The position numbers and the translations under genes were made by a program. This document shows, in pieces, positions 11,259-22,395 of a stretch of 64,000 nucleotides of DNA (positions are counted from its first letter, which is position 1; every line of letters begins with the position of its first letter). This DNA is from Oscarella lobularis (Eukaryota > Porifera > Homoscleromorpha > Homosclerophorida > Oscarellidae). The stretch spans positions 248,001 to 312,000 of the forward strand of contig NC_089186.1 of assembly GCF_947507565.1 (NCBI RefSeq). The letters run 5' to 3'. Below the pieces are notes generated by a model. The model was not told where the DNA came from and did not search any database. It saw only the letters and a program-made list of their open reading frames with translations.

Positions 11259-11489
11259 TTATTCGTTAGCTCCCACTCCGTTATCGAAGCCGAAATCGAC
11301 CGTTTTCTTCGTGTACGCGACGCGATTCTTCGACGAAGTGTTCGTCGACTTCGTTTCTCGACGTCCGGGCGTTCGACGAAATGCCTGCGAAAGAGGATCT
11401 ACGAAACGTAAGACGAAACGGCGAAGAAGAAGGACGGCGACCACGAGGCATTGTACGCCATCTTGAACTTGAAGCGTGAAATGTTGCAA
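11259..11489 (-). other. Unassigned open stretch upstream of the SH3-like exon
   Basis: An acceptor TTTCGCAG near 11384 precedes an open stretch rich in Arg, Ser and Thr that ends FGFDNGVGANE. A well-placed ATG lies further upstream (AAGATGGCG near 11447), but I could not connect the two with a convincing donor. I do not recognise the product. Confidence 0.25.
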
Positions 11490-11660
11490 TGACTTGCATC
11501 ATTTCCTGCCAAAAATAGAAATGCTGACTACGATTATGATGTAACTTCCGGAGTCTAACGGTATTGAAAATTCGCACCTAATCGAAAGAGCCAACGAGAG
11601 CGCTAGATGATCCCCACGTGATCGCAAGGAACCAATGAGCGCGATGGGCGGGGCTAACGA
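11490..11660. promoter_or_regulatory. CpG-rich promoter with CCAAT, GC-box and ETS-type motifs
   Basis: Within 150 bases there are an ETS-type ACTTCCGG (11535-11545), a CCAAT box (about 11630) and a GC box GGGCGGGGC (about 11646). This spacing is typical of housekeeping animal promoters, probably firing to the plus strand and perhaps also to the minus strand. Confidence 0.5.
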
Positions 11661-11689
11661 CGTTCAAAAGCGAAGCGCACACCGATTCT

Positions 11690-12590
11690 CCTTCAGTTGG
11701 GGCCTAGGGTGGGTGCGGCGCGGAGCAATCTGCGTCTCATCCTTGACGGACTGGCTCGGGAGCTTTGACAAAAGGCAGTCTGGATCGTCGGATCAGCGTG
11801 GCCCACGGATTAATCCCGTGCCGGAGCCTCTAAGCAGGGCGATGGGGGGCTTCGGCCTCGGTTTCACGCACTGAGCATAATGATCGCTTACATGTCTTAT
11901 TGTTGCCGAACGAGCACGACCTGCGCTAAGCTGAGTGGGTACGGCTCGGAGGGGGTGTCGCAAGCGGTCTGGTTGCCGGCACTTTTCTCACCAAAGGCGC
12001 GATTAGATTGCGGATGATCAGGCTCAGGAGAATTCGATCTAAGCATTGCACGTCTTTTCTGTTGACTCCTACAAACGGTGGTCAGCCGCTCTCCACTCCT
12101 CAAGCCCCGGTTCTTCTCATTTCCACATACCGAAGGGTTTGATACCAGCGCGCCGGGGATTCGGTATAAGGGGCCGTTTCTAGCGTCCAGGCGGGTACTG
12201 GTGGGGTGGCCTATGAGGTCTCAACTCGCCCTCACTTTTTGGAAGGGAGTCATCGCTTTGCGAAGACTTCCCTGGGCTACGAAGCGTCCGAACCTCCACG
12301 TGGTGTAGCCTGGGTTGCGCTAATACGGACGCAAACCAAAAGGTACGTACAACGATTATTTGACAGTAACTAATTGGTCTTTTCTTCTAGGTCGCGCGCT
12401 CAAGGACAAAGAGAGAACGAAAAACAATCGACGACGAAGAGAGAACCAAAGACGATCGATCGATTCGTGAAGGCCCGGAAGAACGATCGACGAGAAAAAG
12501 TACAGTGAACACGTTAGATTAGATTTCTCTGCATGATTGCATTGTAAAATCGCGCGTGTGTACGTGAAAATAAAGTGTCTGCAACTCGAA
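11690..12590 (+). ncRNA. Candidate spliced GC-rich transcript with little coding potential
   Basis: Downstream of the promoter at 11490-11660 lies about 650 bp of GC-rich sequence without a convincing reading frame. A good donor follows at 12340 (AAAAG/GTACGT), with an acceptor at 12390 (TTCTTCTAG, a 50-bp intron). The second exon ends in an AATAAA signal at 12569. The composition and lack of coding frames differ sharply from all neighbours. It matches no rRNA, tRNA, U1-U6, 7SL or 7SK sequence I can recall. It could be a long noncoding RNA or the remains of a repeat. Transcription is inferred only from the signals. Confidence 0.35.
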
Positions 12591-12986
12591 CGTTTGCGTG
12601 GCCTCCCAGACTCGATTCTCGCTCATCCTGCTGTCTAACGACCCTATCGATCGATGTGAAAGGTAAAGGAAAGCGTTGGACGTTCGTTTCGCAAAGAAAT
12701 TCGCTCGTAACTGAGATCGAGGCCCGTCATTTCGATTTCAGACCTAAGTTCGCTATATAGGAGGCTTAGAAAAAGCAACAGGTATCGGTAAGGACATCAG
12801 CAAAGACGAGCAAAAAGTCGTAGATCTAGGGACAAAACAGTTCACAGGGTTTTAATTGTTTTAAGGACTTTCTGGACGTCTGCCGTTAGAAGCTTTGCAT
12901 TATAATTGAGAAAGGCCTTCACAACAAAAGATCAACTTGTCCAAGAATCAAAATTCGAGCCAAGAACAAAGCGATCCTTTATCAAA
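12591..12986. other. Intergenic, nothing recognised
   Basis: About 400 bp without a convincing gene, repeat or RNA. A short frame at 12575-12760 has no family resemblance. Confidence 0.5.
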
Positions 12987-13546
12987 TTATCGTACGGTGG
13001 ACGAAGTCGGCGAATAATAAGTCGTCTCCGTCCAGAATTCGACACCATCGCTTCTCAAATGCAAACCAAACGGAGCAACGACTCCCTGCTTCGGCAGAAC
13101 ATTGCTCAGTTTGGTTCCTCGTAAATCAAAAGCAGAAGTGTGAGTTCGACCGCCAAAAAAATCGTTACGAATCGTGAGCCCATCGTCGCCGGTGCTCGTT
13201 TGAAAAATCATCCCTGACGTGCCACTAAGTCCGAAATTTCTCGCGGCAAGCATAACAATCGTCCGATCAGAATAAGAAAACGTCGCACCGTTCCCAGCAA
13301 TCCCATTCACGTCGAGACCCTGCTTAGCCGCGTAATATTTCGAAGCGACAGTAAGATTCTTTTTATTCCTAATATCAAAATTCGGCGTGGTCGTCGAGAA
13401 AACGTAAAAATTGACGAGTCTCGAGTCGTCAACGAGTGAACTAGGCAGTGCAATAGGCGTCTGGCTTGTCATAAGGCAATAGGTGAGCGCAGCGTTGCTT
13501 GTGTCCTCCGCATCGGCGTCAGGATCAATCCAATACCGACCGTTAA
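12987..13546 (-). pseudogene. Orphan exon resembling a collagen C-propeptide-type domain
   Basis: After an acceptor (TTAATTAAG) the frame reads NGRYWIDPDADAEDTSNAAL and then a Cys, followed by about 160 residues rich in beta-type sequence, ending at 12987. The G-x-YWIDP...C pattern is characteristic of fibrillar collagen C-terminal domains and related secreted proteins. The rest (VNFYVFSTTT, FGLSGTSGMIF, TSAFDLRGTK) is unfamiliar. No upstream collagenous Gly-X-Y exons or start codon are nearby. It is best read as one exon left behind by a rearrangement, still open, so relatively young. Confidence 0.4.
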
Positions 13547-13619
13547 CTTAATTAACATTGAAATGGGTCTTGAGAATAGAGCAGCTAGCCGCCGCTGAAG
13601 TTTGATCGCGACCGTTACC

Positions 13620-13794
13620 CCCAAGCGAGGAGGTTCCGTACACGACGGATGAAGGCGTGGAGTCGTGTGGTAGCGACGGTCACGGCTTCGTCGACGTTGC
13701 CATGAAGTTCGGGCGGACTGAAATCGAGGTGACGGCGAAGGACTTTGGCGCGACGCACGGCGGTCGATGTAAAGTTGAACTGTTGATGATTTGA
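13620..13794 (+). pseudogene. HSPA12 gene B-type 3' end, relic
   Basis: This encodes the last about 55 residues of the B-type protein (TTDEGVESCG, MKFGRTEIEVTAKD, CKVELLMI and stop) with an internal deletion compared with 10090-10277. The frame is nearly clean but there is no upstream gene body. The downstream 300 bp also match the flank of gene B. Confidence 0.8.
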
Positions 13795-14144
13795 AAAAAA
13801 ACAGAATATTTTAGACAAAAATTAATTCATTAAAATTAGAATTAATTAAAGAAGTCTACGGCACTTACGTCCAATTTCGATTTTCTGTCTGGCTGCTGAC
13901 TCTTTCAATAGCCGAGACTCCCTCTCTCTTCATGTCAGACTTGAAGCTTTGCACACTGCCTAAAGTCAAAGGTCTTTCACCTACTATCAAGCCTCTACTG
14001 TATTGCTATACTACCAGTACTAACGATGATCATTGTGGCGAGCTCCAGTGAATAATTGACACTGAAGGCCTCGTTTGGCGATGCCTCTTTCGATCTAGAT
14101 CGCACGATGAGCAAACAAAGGAAACGCGCGCAGCACCTTTCCGC

Positions 14145-14280
14145 TTGCCTCTAATGACAGCCGGCTTATACTCTTCTTCAACGTCTGTGAGCGGCTTAGT
14201 CATATTCGGAAGACGCGAAGAAACCGTGTTTGGAGGTGAGCCCCAAAAAGGGGCCCTGACTAGAGATGCTAGATGTTTTG
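14145..14280 (-). pseudogene. Relic of an M1-type N-terminal exon start
   Basis: From about 14202 the minus strand reads MTKPLTDVEEEYKPAVIRG, and the flank matches the M1/gene B divergent promoter. The same block recurs at 17355-17510. The rest of the exon is missing. Confidence 0.5.
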
Positions 14281-14479
14281 AGCCTACTGATAGATCACTC
14301 CTTTTGCAGCGGTGGTGCGAAGGACCGGTTAGGCTATGTGCAGATCCTGCTGAGGTGTACAGTACCTTTCGGCGACAGTTACGTCAGATACACGTCTTTG
14401 ACGTCGTTTGTCTGCGCCTGCGTCGAGATATCGGTTTGAAGCAGAAGTGTGCAGTGGCCAGCGTGCTTCGTTTCTCAGA

Positions 14480-16618
14480 ATGATTGCGTTATCGCCCGCC
14501 ATCGTGACTTTGACGACACATAAAGAACCCAATAGAAAGATTCGGTTCAGTTGCGAGGCCTCCAATGCGGTGTCCTACGAATGGCACTTTCGGCCTTTTT
14601 GCGCCGCGGTCGCACGTGTGCGAGCGCCCAAGTTCGCATCGGATCGCTTCCAGCAAGATCTTGTGATCGATACACGGAAGGGAGACGACGTCGTTGGACA
14701 TTATTTTTGTGTCGCGTCGAATCCTGAGGCTACAGGAGATAAAATTGCTATATCTGAAATCGTGCAAATTGCGCCAAGTAAGGACGAAGGAGGGGGTATT
14801 TTTTTTGTTCCGATCTTTAGTTCTTTTTTTTAGCTTCATTTCGAAAACCCATTCCTATCCATCTGGACCCTGAAACAACTCCAAAGTCAACTCCTCAACA
14901 TGCTGCTGCTCCTCTTTTGACAGTGCCAGGGCCTGTTCGTGGCTCTTCAAAACAACCACCTGCTAAAAAAGGCAAGCTAATTAACAATTTGAATTTACAT
15001 TAACTAGCTAACGTTTGTTTTCGCAGCCAAGAAAGACTGCGTCAATCGCTGGGTTTGCACAGAATTCAAATAATGCGTTGTTAATTTCTTAATTTTCGTG
15101 TTGTAGACATGCTCAGGGTCTGACGCTGTGAAAGAGTCGGCTGTAAAAGACGCGATTTTGCAGTCGCACAAGGAAAGCTTAGATGCCCGACTCTTTTCGA
15201 AAATCTTCATCTTCGACGAAAGCGACGTGGAAAATTTCGCTCCTGACAAGGCTTTATCTGAAGCCCATTTCTGCAACGAGTTTCAAAAAGCCGTTGAAGC
15301 TAAAGGCCACGACAATTCGGGCTCCTTATTGAGCACTTTCTTCAGTGCGCTTTTTGCAACAGTGGGGCAGACGTCGACAATAAGCGGCTTGAACAGTTTT
15401 ACGATTCCTAGAGGAAATTTGTCGCCCAACTATGCTGACTCGGCTGTTGTGCTGAAACCTCTATCGTTGCCGACGTCACTTTTTCCTCTTCTTCTCACGG
15501 AAGTGACGAGAGACAACGAATCACCTGAAGTTAAAGTTGTCCAGTTGCATAAGTATAAAATAATGATATGTTTCGTCTAAATTAACATCTTTCTTCAGAT
15601 ATTACGAATTTCTCATGTATTATTATTTTCCCCAAAAACTGGCTTTTGCTCAATTTGGGACACTTCCTATCTTTGGCCTCGTCGTCTCGTCTCACAGCGT
15701 CACTCTACACGGATTTGCGAATTTCAACTCTTTAGCAGTTCACACTAAAATAATGCATTTCGACATCAACGACGATTCCGCCGTTATGACGTTCATTCGC
15801 TTCATTCACCAACGAATTCGCAGTCTTGCAAAAGAGTGGGAGGACACCAATTACGATTTAACCGAGACACAGTGTTTTCGTCACATAATTGACAGGTTCT
15901 GTCTCCCCCAGCAACTGCTCTGTTTTTTCACCAATTTATTTAATTTTTAGGTTTTTCTTTCGATCTTTAGAATATTCGAATGCGATTCCTGCTTCTGACG
16001 GCAACATTCGAGGAAAGAATCTGTTTAGATACACAACTAAATGTCCTGGAGAAGAAGACGTTATTGTTAAGTACTTTCCAGGTAAGTAACTATACTGCAT
16101 GAACATATATGAATTAATTAAGCGAGTCTCTTATCTGTTTAGCTTCTAAATATAAAGATGCTTATGGAACGAAAGTGCACGAGTGTCTCGCTCGCCACGA
16201 GATGGCTCCTCAGCTTCTCCATCAAGGAGTCGTGCCCTATGCCAAATCTCGATTCGTCGTCATGGAATATTTCGACTGGCCTTCCCTGAGCGAGCGTTTC
16301 AAGGCAAATGAAACAGATTTTTTCAAGAAATGCGGCGACGAAGTGATGAAAACCCTCCAATCTATTCTCAATCGTCTCCATGAGGAAGGAATGGTACATG
16401 GGGATTTTCGCCCTGCCAACATTCTCGTGAGTGACGAGGGTCAAGTAAGGATTGTTGATTTCGATTGGTCAGCCACTTCGGAAGCGAAACGCCGCTATCC
16501 TGAGAATCTTAACGCCGATATCACGTGGCCCTGCGTTTCCGGCGCTGCATTGGAAGAAGTCCATGATCAGTTCTTTTTAGCTGCAATGAAAACTCAGATT
16601 AGACAATGTATGAAGTGA
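14480..16618 (+). CDS. Ig-like domain plus atypical kinase, multi-exon
   Basis: Predicted exons: 14480-14777, 14834 to about 14970, about 15031-15050, about 15109-15552, about 15600-15895, about 15951-16081 and about 16141-16618; frames join across them. Exon 1 is an Ig-like domain (IRFSCEASN, YEWHF, GHYFCVASN). A Pro-rich linker follows, then a domain of about 250 residues I do not recognise, with a LLLTEVTRD core that could suit a nuclease-like fold. The end is kinase-like: VIVKYF (candidate ATP-binding Lys), FVVMEYFD hinge, GMVHGDFRPANIL catalytic loop and VDFDWSATS in place of DFG, then ADITWP. HGDxRxxN with DFDW is known from a divergent kinase family found in fungi, protists and some sponges. 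No signal peptide or membrane segment is visible, which is odd for an Ig domain. The second intron would use a GC donor. Confidence 0.6.
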
Positions 16619-16689
16619 TAGCATGGTTAGGGTTTGTTTGTTGGGTGGAAAAGGTAGTAGTGTTTAAATCGCGTTGAAGTTGTTCCCAA

Positions 16690-16836
16690 TGATCCAATGA
16701 TCCGTCCGTCGCTGTTCTGCATTGCGTCGTGCTCTTCGGTCATGTGAGTTCGGGCGGACGGAAATCAAGGTGACGGCAAAGGACTACGGCGCGACGCACG
16801 GCGGTCGATGCAAAGTCAAACTTTTGATGGTGTGAA
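16690..16836 (+). pseudogene. HSPA12 gene B-type 3' end, degraded relic
   Basis: Short stretches match gene B: a decayed version of the PSVAVLYGAVLFGH region runs directly into the FGRTEIEVTAKD end, so several hundred bases between them are lost. Frames are broken. The downstream flank again matches that of gene B. Confidence 0.7.
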
Positions 16837-17089
16837 AAAACGGAATCTTTTAATTCATTAAAATTAGAATTAATTAAACAAGTTGGCTGGACTTACGTCA
16901 CACTTGCGTGAACTTCAATCAATTATTTTCTGTCTGACTCCATGCTAGACTTCTCATATCACACTTAAATCATTGTACACTGCCTAAAGTCAAACGTCTT
17001 ATACCTACCTATCAAGTACTGCAGTAGACTAACCAATTTTGGCTACGTTCTTCAACTTCCCCTACAGCAGTCATTGTGATAGCTAAGTC

Positions 17090-17510
17090 TTGAGCTCCAG
17101 TGAAGAATTGACACTGAAGGCCTCGTTTGCCGATGCCTGTTTCGATCTAGAGCAATGGAAAGATCGCACGATGAGTAAACAAAGAAGTGTGCGCGAACCG
17201 ATCCGAAATTCGGACTGCTCTTTCCCAAGACGTTGAATTAGAGTCTGCGGTGAAAGCGATGACGTCTTCGTGGCTTTTACAGGCTTCGCTTGCACGAACT
17301 CCGTCTATAAAGCGTTTTTTAAGCAATCCGGCGACATGCTTCGGAGACGAAGCGCGTGCACGACCTTTCCGCTTGCCTCTGTCGAACCCATCTAATGACA
17401 GCTGGCTTATACTCTTCTTGCACGTCTGTAGCGAGCGTATTCATCCTCGGACGACGCGAAGAAACCGCGTTTGGAGGTGAGTCCCAAAAAGGGGCCCCGA
17501 CTAGAGATCC
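17090..17510 (-). pseudogene. Relic of an M1-type N-terminal exon and its promoter flank
   Basis: The strand opposite gene C reads MNTLATDVQEEYKPAVIRWV from about 17442 and then decays with stops. The 3' part repeats the TPR-fragment sequence of 10.5 kb. It lies just upstream of gene C, as M1 lies upstream of gene B, so the M1-B divergent pair was duplicated and its M member was lost here. Confidence 0.6.
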
Positions 17511-17659
17511 CGTCTATAGGCGCACGTTAGAAGACCAGCTCCCACGAGTGCTCCCGAAATCTAATAGAGAAACAGAAAATGAAATAATTCACTTAATTAA
17601 TTAAAGGAGCTACGCCTCCATCAACTGCTACGCCTACCTCATATAGCCCGAACGAGAAA

Positions 17660-19552
17660 ATGATGTCGTTGGAGACTTCAATAGAGGACCGAGAGCCGTC
17701 CTATTCCGCCGTAGTTGCAATCGATATAGGCACAGCCAACAGTGGATTCATGTTCTCACAGAAAAGATTCCCTAACAGAGTGAAACAAGCAGCACTTGAA
17801 CCTAAAGAACCGACCATTCTTCTCCTCACCCCGGAAAGGAGATTCGACTCGTTCGGTCAGAAGGCACGTGAACGGTACGAGAAACTCCACGAGGATGAAG
17901 CTCATAGGTGGTTCTACTTCGAACGATTCAAGATGGAACTCCACGCAACAAAGGTAAAAGGCCAGCTCATCGCTTTCGACCTCACCCACACACTTCCTTG
18001 ACTGAACAGTATCTAAGCGAAGAGACGTGGATCAAAGCGATGAACGAGAAGGAGATGAAAGCAAAGGACGTTTTCGCTCATGCCCTAGCCTATTTCAAAG
18101 AAGAAGCGGAGAAAGCTCTTAAAATGAGAAGTAGAAGAATAAAGTGGGTTCTAACCGTACCAGCCATATGGACTCAACGAGCAAGGCAGTTTATGAGGGA
18201 CGCAGCCTATCAGGTAAACAGACGTATTTTGCGTCAATACACATATCCTCAGTCTCACGTTTGATCGATAGGCTGGGTTAGCAAGCGGCGACGAACCGAG
18301 GCGTATAGTCATTGCCCTAGAGCCCGAGGTGGCCAGCCTATACGTGCGAACAACGTCTCCACCTTTTGCAAGAACAGGTCGCGAAGGGCTGCTCACCTAT
18401 GCACGTTCGCGTTCGTCTCTGAGACGGTCTTTACGTTCCGAATCTCCCTGCGATACGTATCTCATTGTCGACTGCGGCGGCGGCACTGTAGACTGCATTG
18501 CCCACGAGCAGCGAAGTAGCGACGGGTATCTGGTGGAGAAGTCTCTGCCGTCGGGAGGACCCTGGGGATCAACGAGAGTCGACGCCAATTTTGAGCAGCT
18601 TCTAGACGACATCTTCGGCAATGATATGACACGAGAAATGAAACTAAGTGAGCCTGCGGACTGGAACAAGATGATGCTTAGCTTCGAATTGCAGAAAATG
18701 GAGGCGACACTGCACGACGACCAACAGTTCACCGTGCCGATTCCCGAAAGTCTGCAGCGCGTCCACTCCGACTTCGGTGATGGCGAAACAATGGATGATA
18801 AATTGAATGATTATAACCTTAATCACGCTGGGCCGGGTAAGATCAGGTTGTTTCGGCGCCGTACGCTCGTGTTTACGGCTCCGATTATGCGAAAACTGAT
18901 TGATCCCGTTGTCGACAAAATCGTCGAACATCTCCACGTGCTACTAAAAGTGCGGGAACTCGAGGGAGTGCGGAGTCTCTTCGTCGTCGGCGGTTTCGCG
19001 AGATCGGCCATACTACAGGATCGGCTGAATAGAGAGTTCAGCCGTCGCGTGCAGGTCGTCGTTCCCAAGGATCCAATCGTTGCCGTTCTGCATGGTGCCG
19101 TCCTATTTGGCCATGACCAACAGGTCATAGCCGAACGGCTATCCGCATACACATACGGCGTATCGAAACTCGAGAAACTAAACACTGACGACGATGGAGC
19201 TGTAGCCCCGAGATTCCGTCACAACGTATTCGATACCTTCGTTCGAGTGAATCAGTCGGTCGGCGTGGACGACGCCGTTACAAGGCGATATCAAACGTGC
19301 GAGCCGGGGCAATTGCGCGTTACGTTTGGCGTATATCGGAGCAAGCAAGAGCACGTCGAGTACACCACGGACGACGGTGTGGATACGTGCGGGCAAATCG
19401 AGATCAAGTTGAAATCGCATCGGGAAGACGGGCACGGATTCGTCGACGTGACGATGAAGTTCGGCCGGACCGAAATTGAAGTGACGGCGAAAGATTACAC
19501 CGCGGATTCGGTGTCGAGTGGACGATGCAAAGTCGAATTTTTGATGATTTGA
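17660..19552 (+). CDS. HSPA12: HSPA12-like gene C
   Basis: Three exons: 17660-17953, 18010-18213 and 18272-19552, about 592 residues; introns of 56 and 58 bp. Motifs: AIDIGTANSGFMFS, WVLTVPAIWTQRARQFM, DCGGGTVDCIAH, PSGGPWGS, FVVGGFARS and a C-terminal MKFGRTEIEVTAKD. It is the closest relative of gene B. Two ATGs occur at the start (17660 and 17663). Exon 2 is 18 bp shorter than in most paralogues. Its stop is only 32 bp from the stop of gene D on the other strand, a tail-to-tail arrangement repeated as relics next to E, F and G. Confidence 0.93.
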
Positions 19553-19584
19553 CGAGAACTAAAAACAAACCTAAAATTTTTTAG

Positions 19585-21584
19585 TCAATAATCTGGGCCG
19601 TAAGCTACACTAAGGAAGTCCAACTTAACCCGGCCTTTGACTTCTTGTCCACTTGACGTGTCGAGAGAGTGAACTTTGAACTCGGTCTGACCAAACTTCA
19701 TGCTGACAAGAATTTGGCGATTTCGACCAAGACGTGTGTCTGGCATAGGTAAGCTGAATGTAGCTACTCTCCTTACCCCGTCCTCGTCAACGCGAATAGT
19801 CGTTTCCTTATCCGATTCGTAAACGCGAATGGGAACAGCCGTTAGACTTGCATGAGAGGGATAGAACGAATGGGTCACTTCTTCGTCAATAGCAACTTCT
19901 TGATTCTTCCTCACAAAGGTTTTAAACATGTTGGGAAGTTTCACATGTTTAAATGACTTCATCGATGACACAAATCTGCCCGAGGAAAGATCAGGAAAGT
20001 CGGATGAGTCCGGAAGCTCGGGTCTGCCAAGACACTCTATTCCGTAGCTATAGCGAAGTCGACGCGATCTAATCTCCGTCGGGTCGTGCCCAAACAGGAC
20101 AGCCCCCATGACGACAGCCAGAGAACTCTCGAACGGAACGATAATGCGCAAATTGAACGGCTTCTCAAAACGATCGCGCAAGTAAGCCCGAAGGAGACTG
20201 CACGTGGCAAAGCCACCGACAAGAATCATATACTGAACTTGACCGACTGTGCGAATAATTGTCTCCAAGTGCTCGGCGATGTTTTGAAAAACAGGCTCAA
20301 ACATTTTTCGTACTTCGGGATACTTAATAGCTACGGCTCCACGCGTAAATTTGAGATTGGCGTTACCCATTGCGGCAATCTTATCTTTGACTGTGGATCC
20401 GCCGACAAAAGAATGAAAGGAGTAGGGAAATTCGACGTACGTCGTGCTACCTGGTGCGGACATACGCTTATTCGTTTCGAACTTGATGGACACGAGCTCG
20501 ACCCAATCGCCAGGGTATTCAGTCTTGTACGCCTCAATGGTCTCCTTGCCGAAAATTTTTTCAAGCAGTTCAATGAAATTCTTATCGACGTACGTGCCGC
20601 CCCACGCGCCGCCGGTGGCATGATGCAGCTCTTTCACGCCGCCGTCGTCAGTCACTTGATGAACGGTGACGTCGGCCGTGCCGCCGCCGAGGTCGGCCAG
20701 AACGTACGTCGTGCCGGAAGTGAATGCTTGAGTGACGAGACCCTCGTCATTGCAAGAATGGCCAATGCGTTTCATTGATTTGCAGTACATTGACGCTGAC
20801 TCTGGTTCTAAGGCTATTGTAAGTTTGTCTGGCGAGCCTTCAGAAGCAAGGCCGGCCTAGAATAAAGATATTGATAAAATGGATACGGTATCTTTCAACT
20901 TGCCTCATATGCTGCTTCTCTCATCGTCTGCTTGGCGCCTCCTTTCCATATAGCAGGCACCGTAACGACCCATTCAAATTCTGAGGAAGGCACGTCGGTG
21001 CCAGAGTGAAATCCGCACTCTCGTATCGCCACTTCCTTGAAATGTCTCAAGGCAAACGCAAAAACGGACCGTATGGGCATCTCTAGTCCATTCGCTGCTT
21101 TTACGCACGTCAGCCTTGAAAGATTCTGCATAGGATACACACGTCAAAAAGTTAAGACTTAAAAATAACTCAATTTGCTGACTGGTTCCGCGTGCAACTT
21201 CATCTTGAATCTTTCAAAGTAATGCCATCTTTTCTGCTCGTCTTCGTCCAGTTCTTTGTGATAATGATTCATCGCTTCGTGTCCAAACGAGTGAAACGTC
21301 CGATCGGGTTTGAGCAGGAGCGTCGTGGGAACTTTCGTCGTCGTCGCGCCGCCTTCGGGTCTATAGGGATCCGTCGCTCGCATAGCATAGATAGAGAACT
21401 TTCCGCTCGAAAAGGACATGGCGTAGCCGCTAAACGTCGTCCCGATGTCAATGGCGACGACGACGTGACCGCCCTTGCGCGGAGACGCTTGAAAGCCGCT
21501 AATAAATCGGTCGTCTCTTTCGTTGTCGGCTTCGCCGAAATCGTCGTTGAATGGCTGCTGCTGTTGGTCGCTCGCCTCTGCCAT
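19585..21584 (-). CDS. HSPA12: HSPA12-like gene D
   Basis: Exons 21584-21183, 21125-20904 and 20856-19585; about 631 residues. Motifs: AIDIGTTFSGYAMSF, WVVTVPAIWKGGAKQTM, ADLGGGTADVTVH, ATGGAWGGTYVD, MILVGGFATCSLL. The second intron (47 bp) begins GC, not GT (GAG/GCAAGT), and only this cut keeps frame. The start ATG 21584 lies just downstream of a TTTCCATATCGAAACC element shared with E and G (and partly F). Almost identical to gene E, so the two come from a very recent tandem duplication. A MIEAP-type relic sits at 21755-21935, where an M gene would be expected. Confidence 0.94.
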
Positions 21585-21600
21585 TGTTAGGTGCTCGTAT

Positions 21601-21620
21601 TTCCTGGTTTCGATATGGAA
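21601..21620 (-). promoter_or_regulatory. Conserved upstream element of genes D-G
   Basis: On the coding strand the core reads TTTCCATATCGAAACC and continues into AGGAA, 15-40 bp before the start codon. Copies lie at 24404-24423 (E), 26917-26939 (F, partly changed) and 32346-32365 (G). The core TTTCCATATCGAAA is close to palindromic. It could be a promoter site or a 5' UTR element. Confidence 0.5.
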
Positions 21621-21754
21621 AGCGACTTCTATAATCGGATTTTAGACAACTCAAATTTCGTTTTAAGTGGAAAAATAATCAGATCGCTTTCCCTTTATCA
21701 AATCATCTACTTTGGGGAGCTTGGAGGGATTGAGAACTCTTAGCTGTGTGAATC

Positions 21755-22065
21755 AGTTTTTCCTTGTCACCACTTTGCCTTTAGCGAGCACTCGGCATGT
21801 CTCTTCTTCAACGAGACAGGGCCACACGAAGTAGTCAATACCAAAGTGAAACCCGTAAAAACGTTCGTGCTGACAAGGATCAGATTCTGTGGTCCGCGAC
21901 TAGACATAGGGAGTGCCTCTGAAGCATCATATCCCAGAACATGGGCACGGATTCGTCGACGAGACGATGAAGTTCGGCCGGACCGAAATCGAAGTGACGG
22001 CGAAGGACTACAACGCCGATTCGGCGTCGAGCGGACGATGCAAAGTCGAATTTTTGATGATTTGA
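21755..22065. pseudogene. Fused relics: MIEAP-type C-terminus (-) and HSPA12 3' end (+)
   Basis: On the minus strand, 21935-21755 is a broken copy of the M2 C-terminal exon (an FWD..LQRHSLCLV stretch followed by a decayed WP...KGKVVT end). It abuts, on the plus strand, 21940-22065, the last about 40 residues of a C-type HSPA12 gene (MKFGRTEIEVTAKD, CKVEFLMI and stop). Everything that once lay between an M gene and a plus-strand HSPA12 gene has been deleted. The unit is repeated at 24545-24857. Confidence 0.8.
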
Positions 22066-22199
22066 TAAGAACTAAAAATAGAGAAATAAAAATTTAGTCA
22101 ATCAATAATCAGGGTCGTTAGCTACACCAACTAGAATCAATCGGTGTCGTTAGCCAAAGAATTAAATCATCTTTATAGGATTTAGAACGTGGAATTGAG

Positions 22200-22395
22200 A
22201 GGCGGAGATATCAAACGCGCGTGAGACGGGCCAAATTGAGTGGACATCGAATCAAAGTGACATAATTCGCTGATGAAGTTTAGACATAAATTGAGGTGAC
22301 GGCGAGAAACGCACAATCGAGGAAGTAGGTCGAACTTGACGAGAGCTAAAAGTAGAATATGCAATTATTCGTCAATGAAAAGACGTTTTTTTAGT
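22200..22395 (+). pseudogene. Second, older HSPA12 3' end relic
   Basis: Scattered matches to the gene C 3' end (ATATCAAACGCGCG..., then GAGGTGACGGCGA and ACTTGACGAGAGCTAAAA) precede the stop of gene E. It is more decayed than the copy at 21940-22065. Confidence 0.55.

Noticed and set aside
11700-12340. Possible rRNA, tRNA or spliceosomal RNA in the GC-rich block
   Set aside because: Compared from memory with conserved segments of 18S, 28S, U1, U2, U4, 7SL and 7SK on both strands; no convincing match was found.
20086-20778. Long plus-strand reading frame of 230 codons across gene D (and similar ones across E, F, G, I, J)
   Set aside because: These are antisense shadows of the HSPA12 third exon. 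They lack their own motifs and follow the codon pattern of the real gene.
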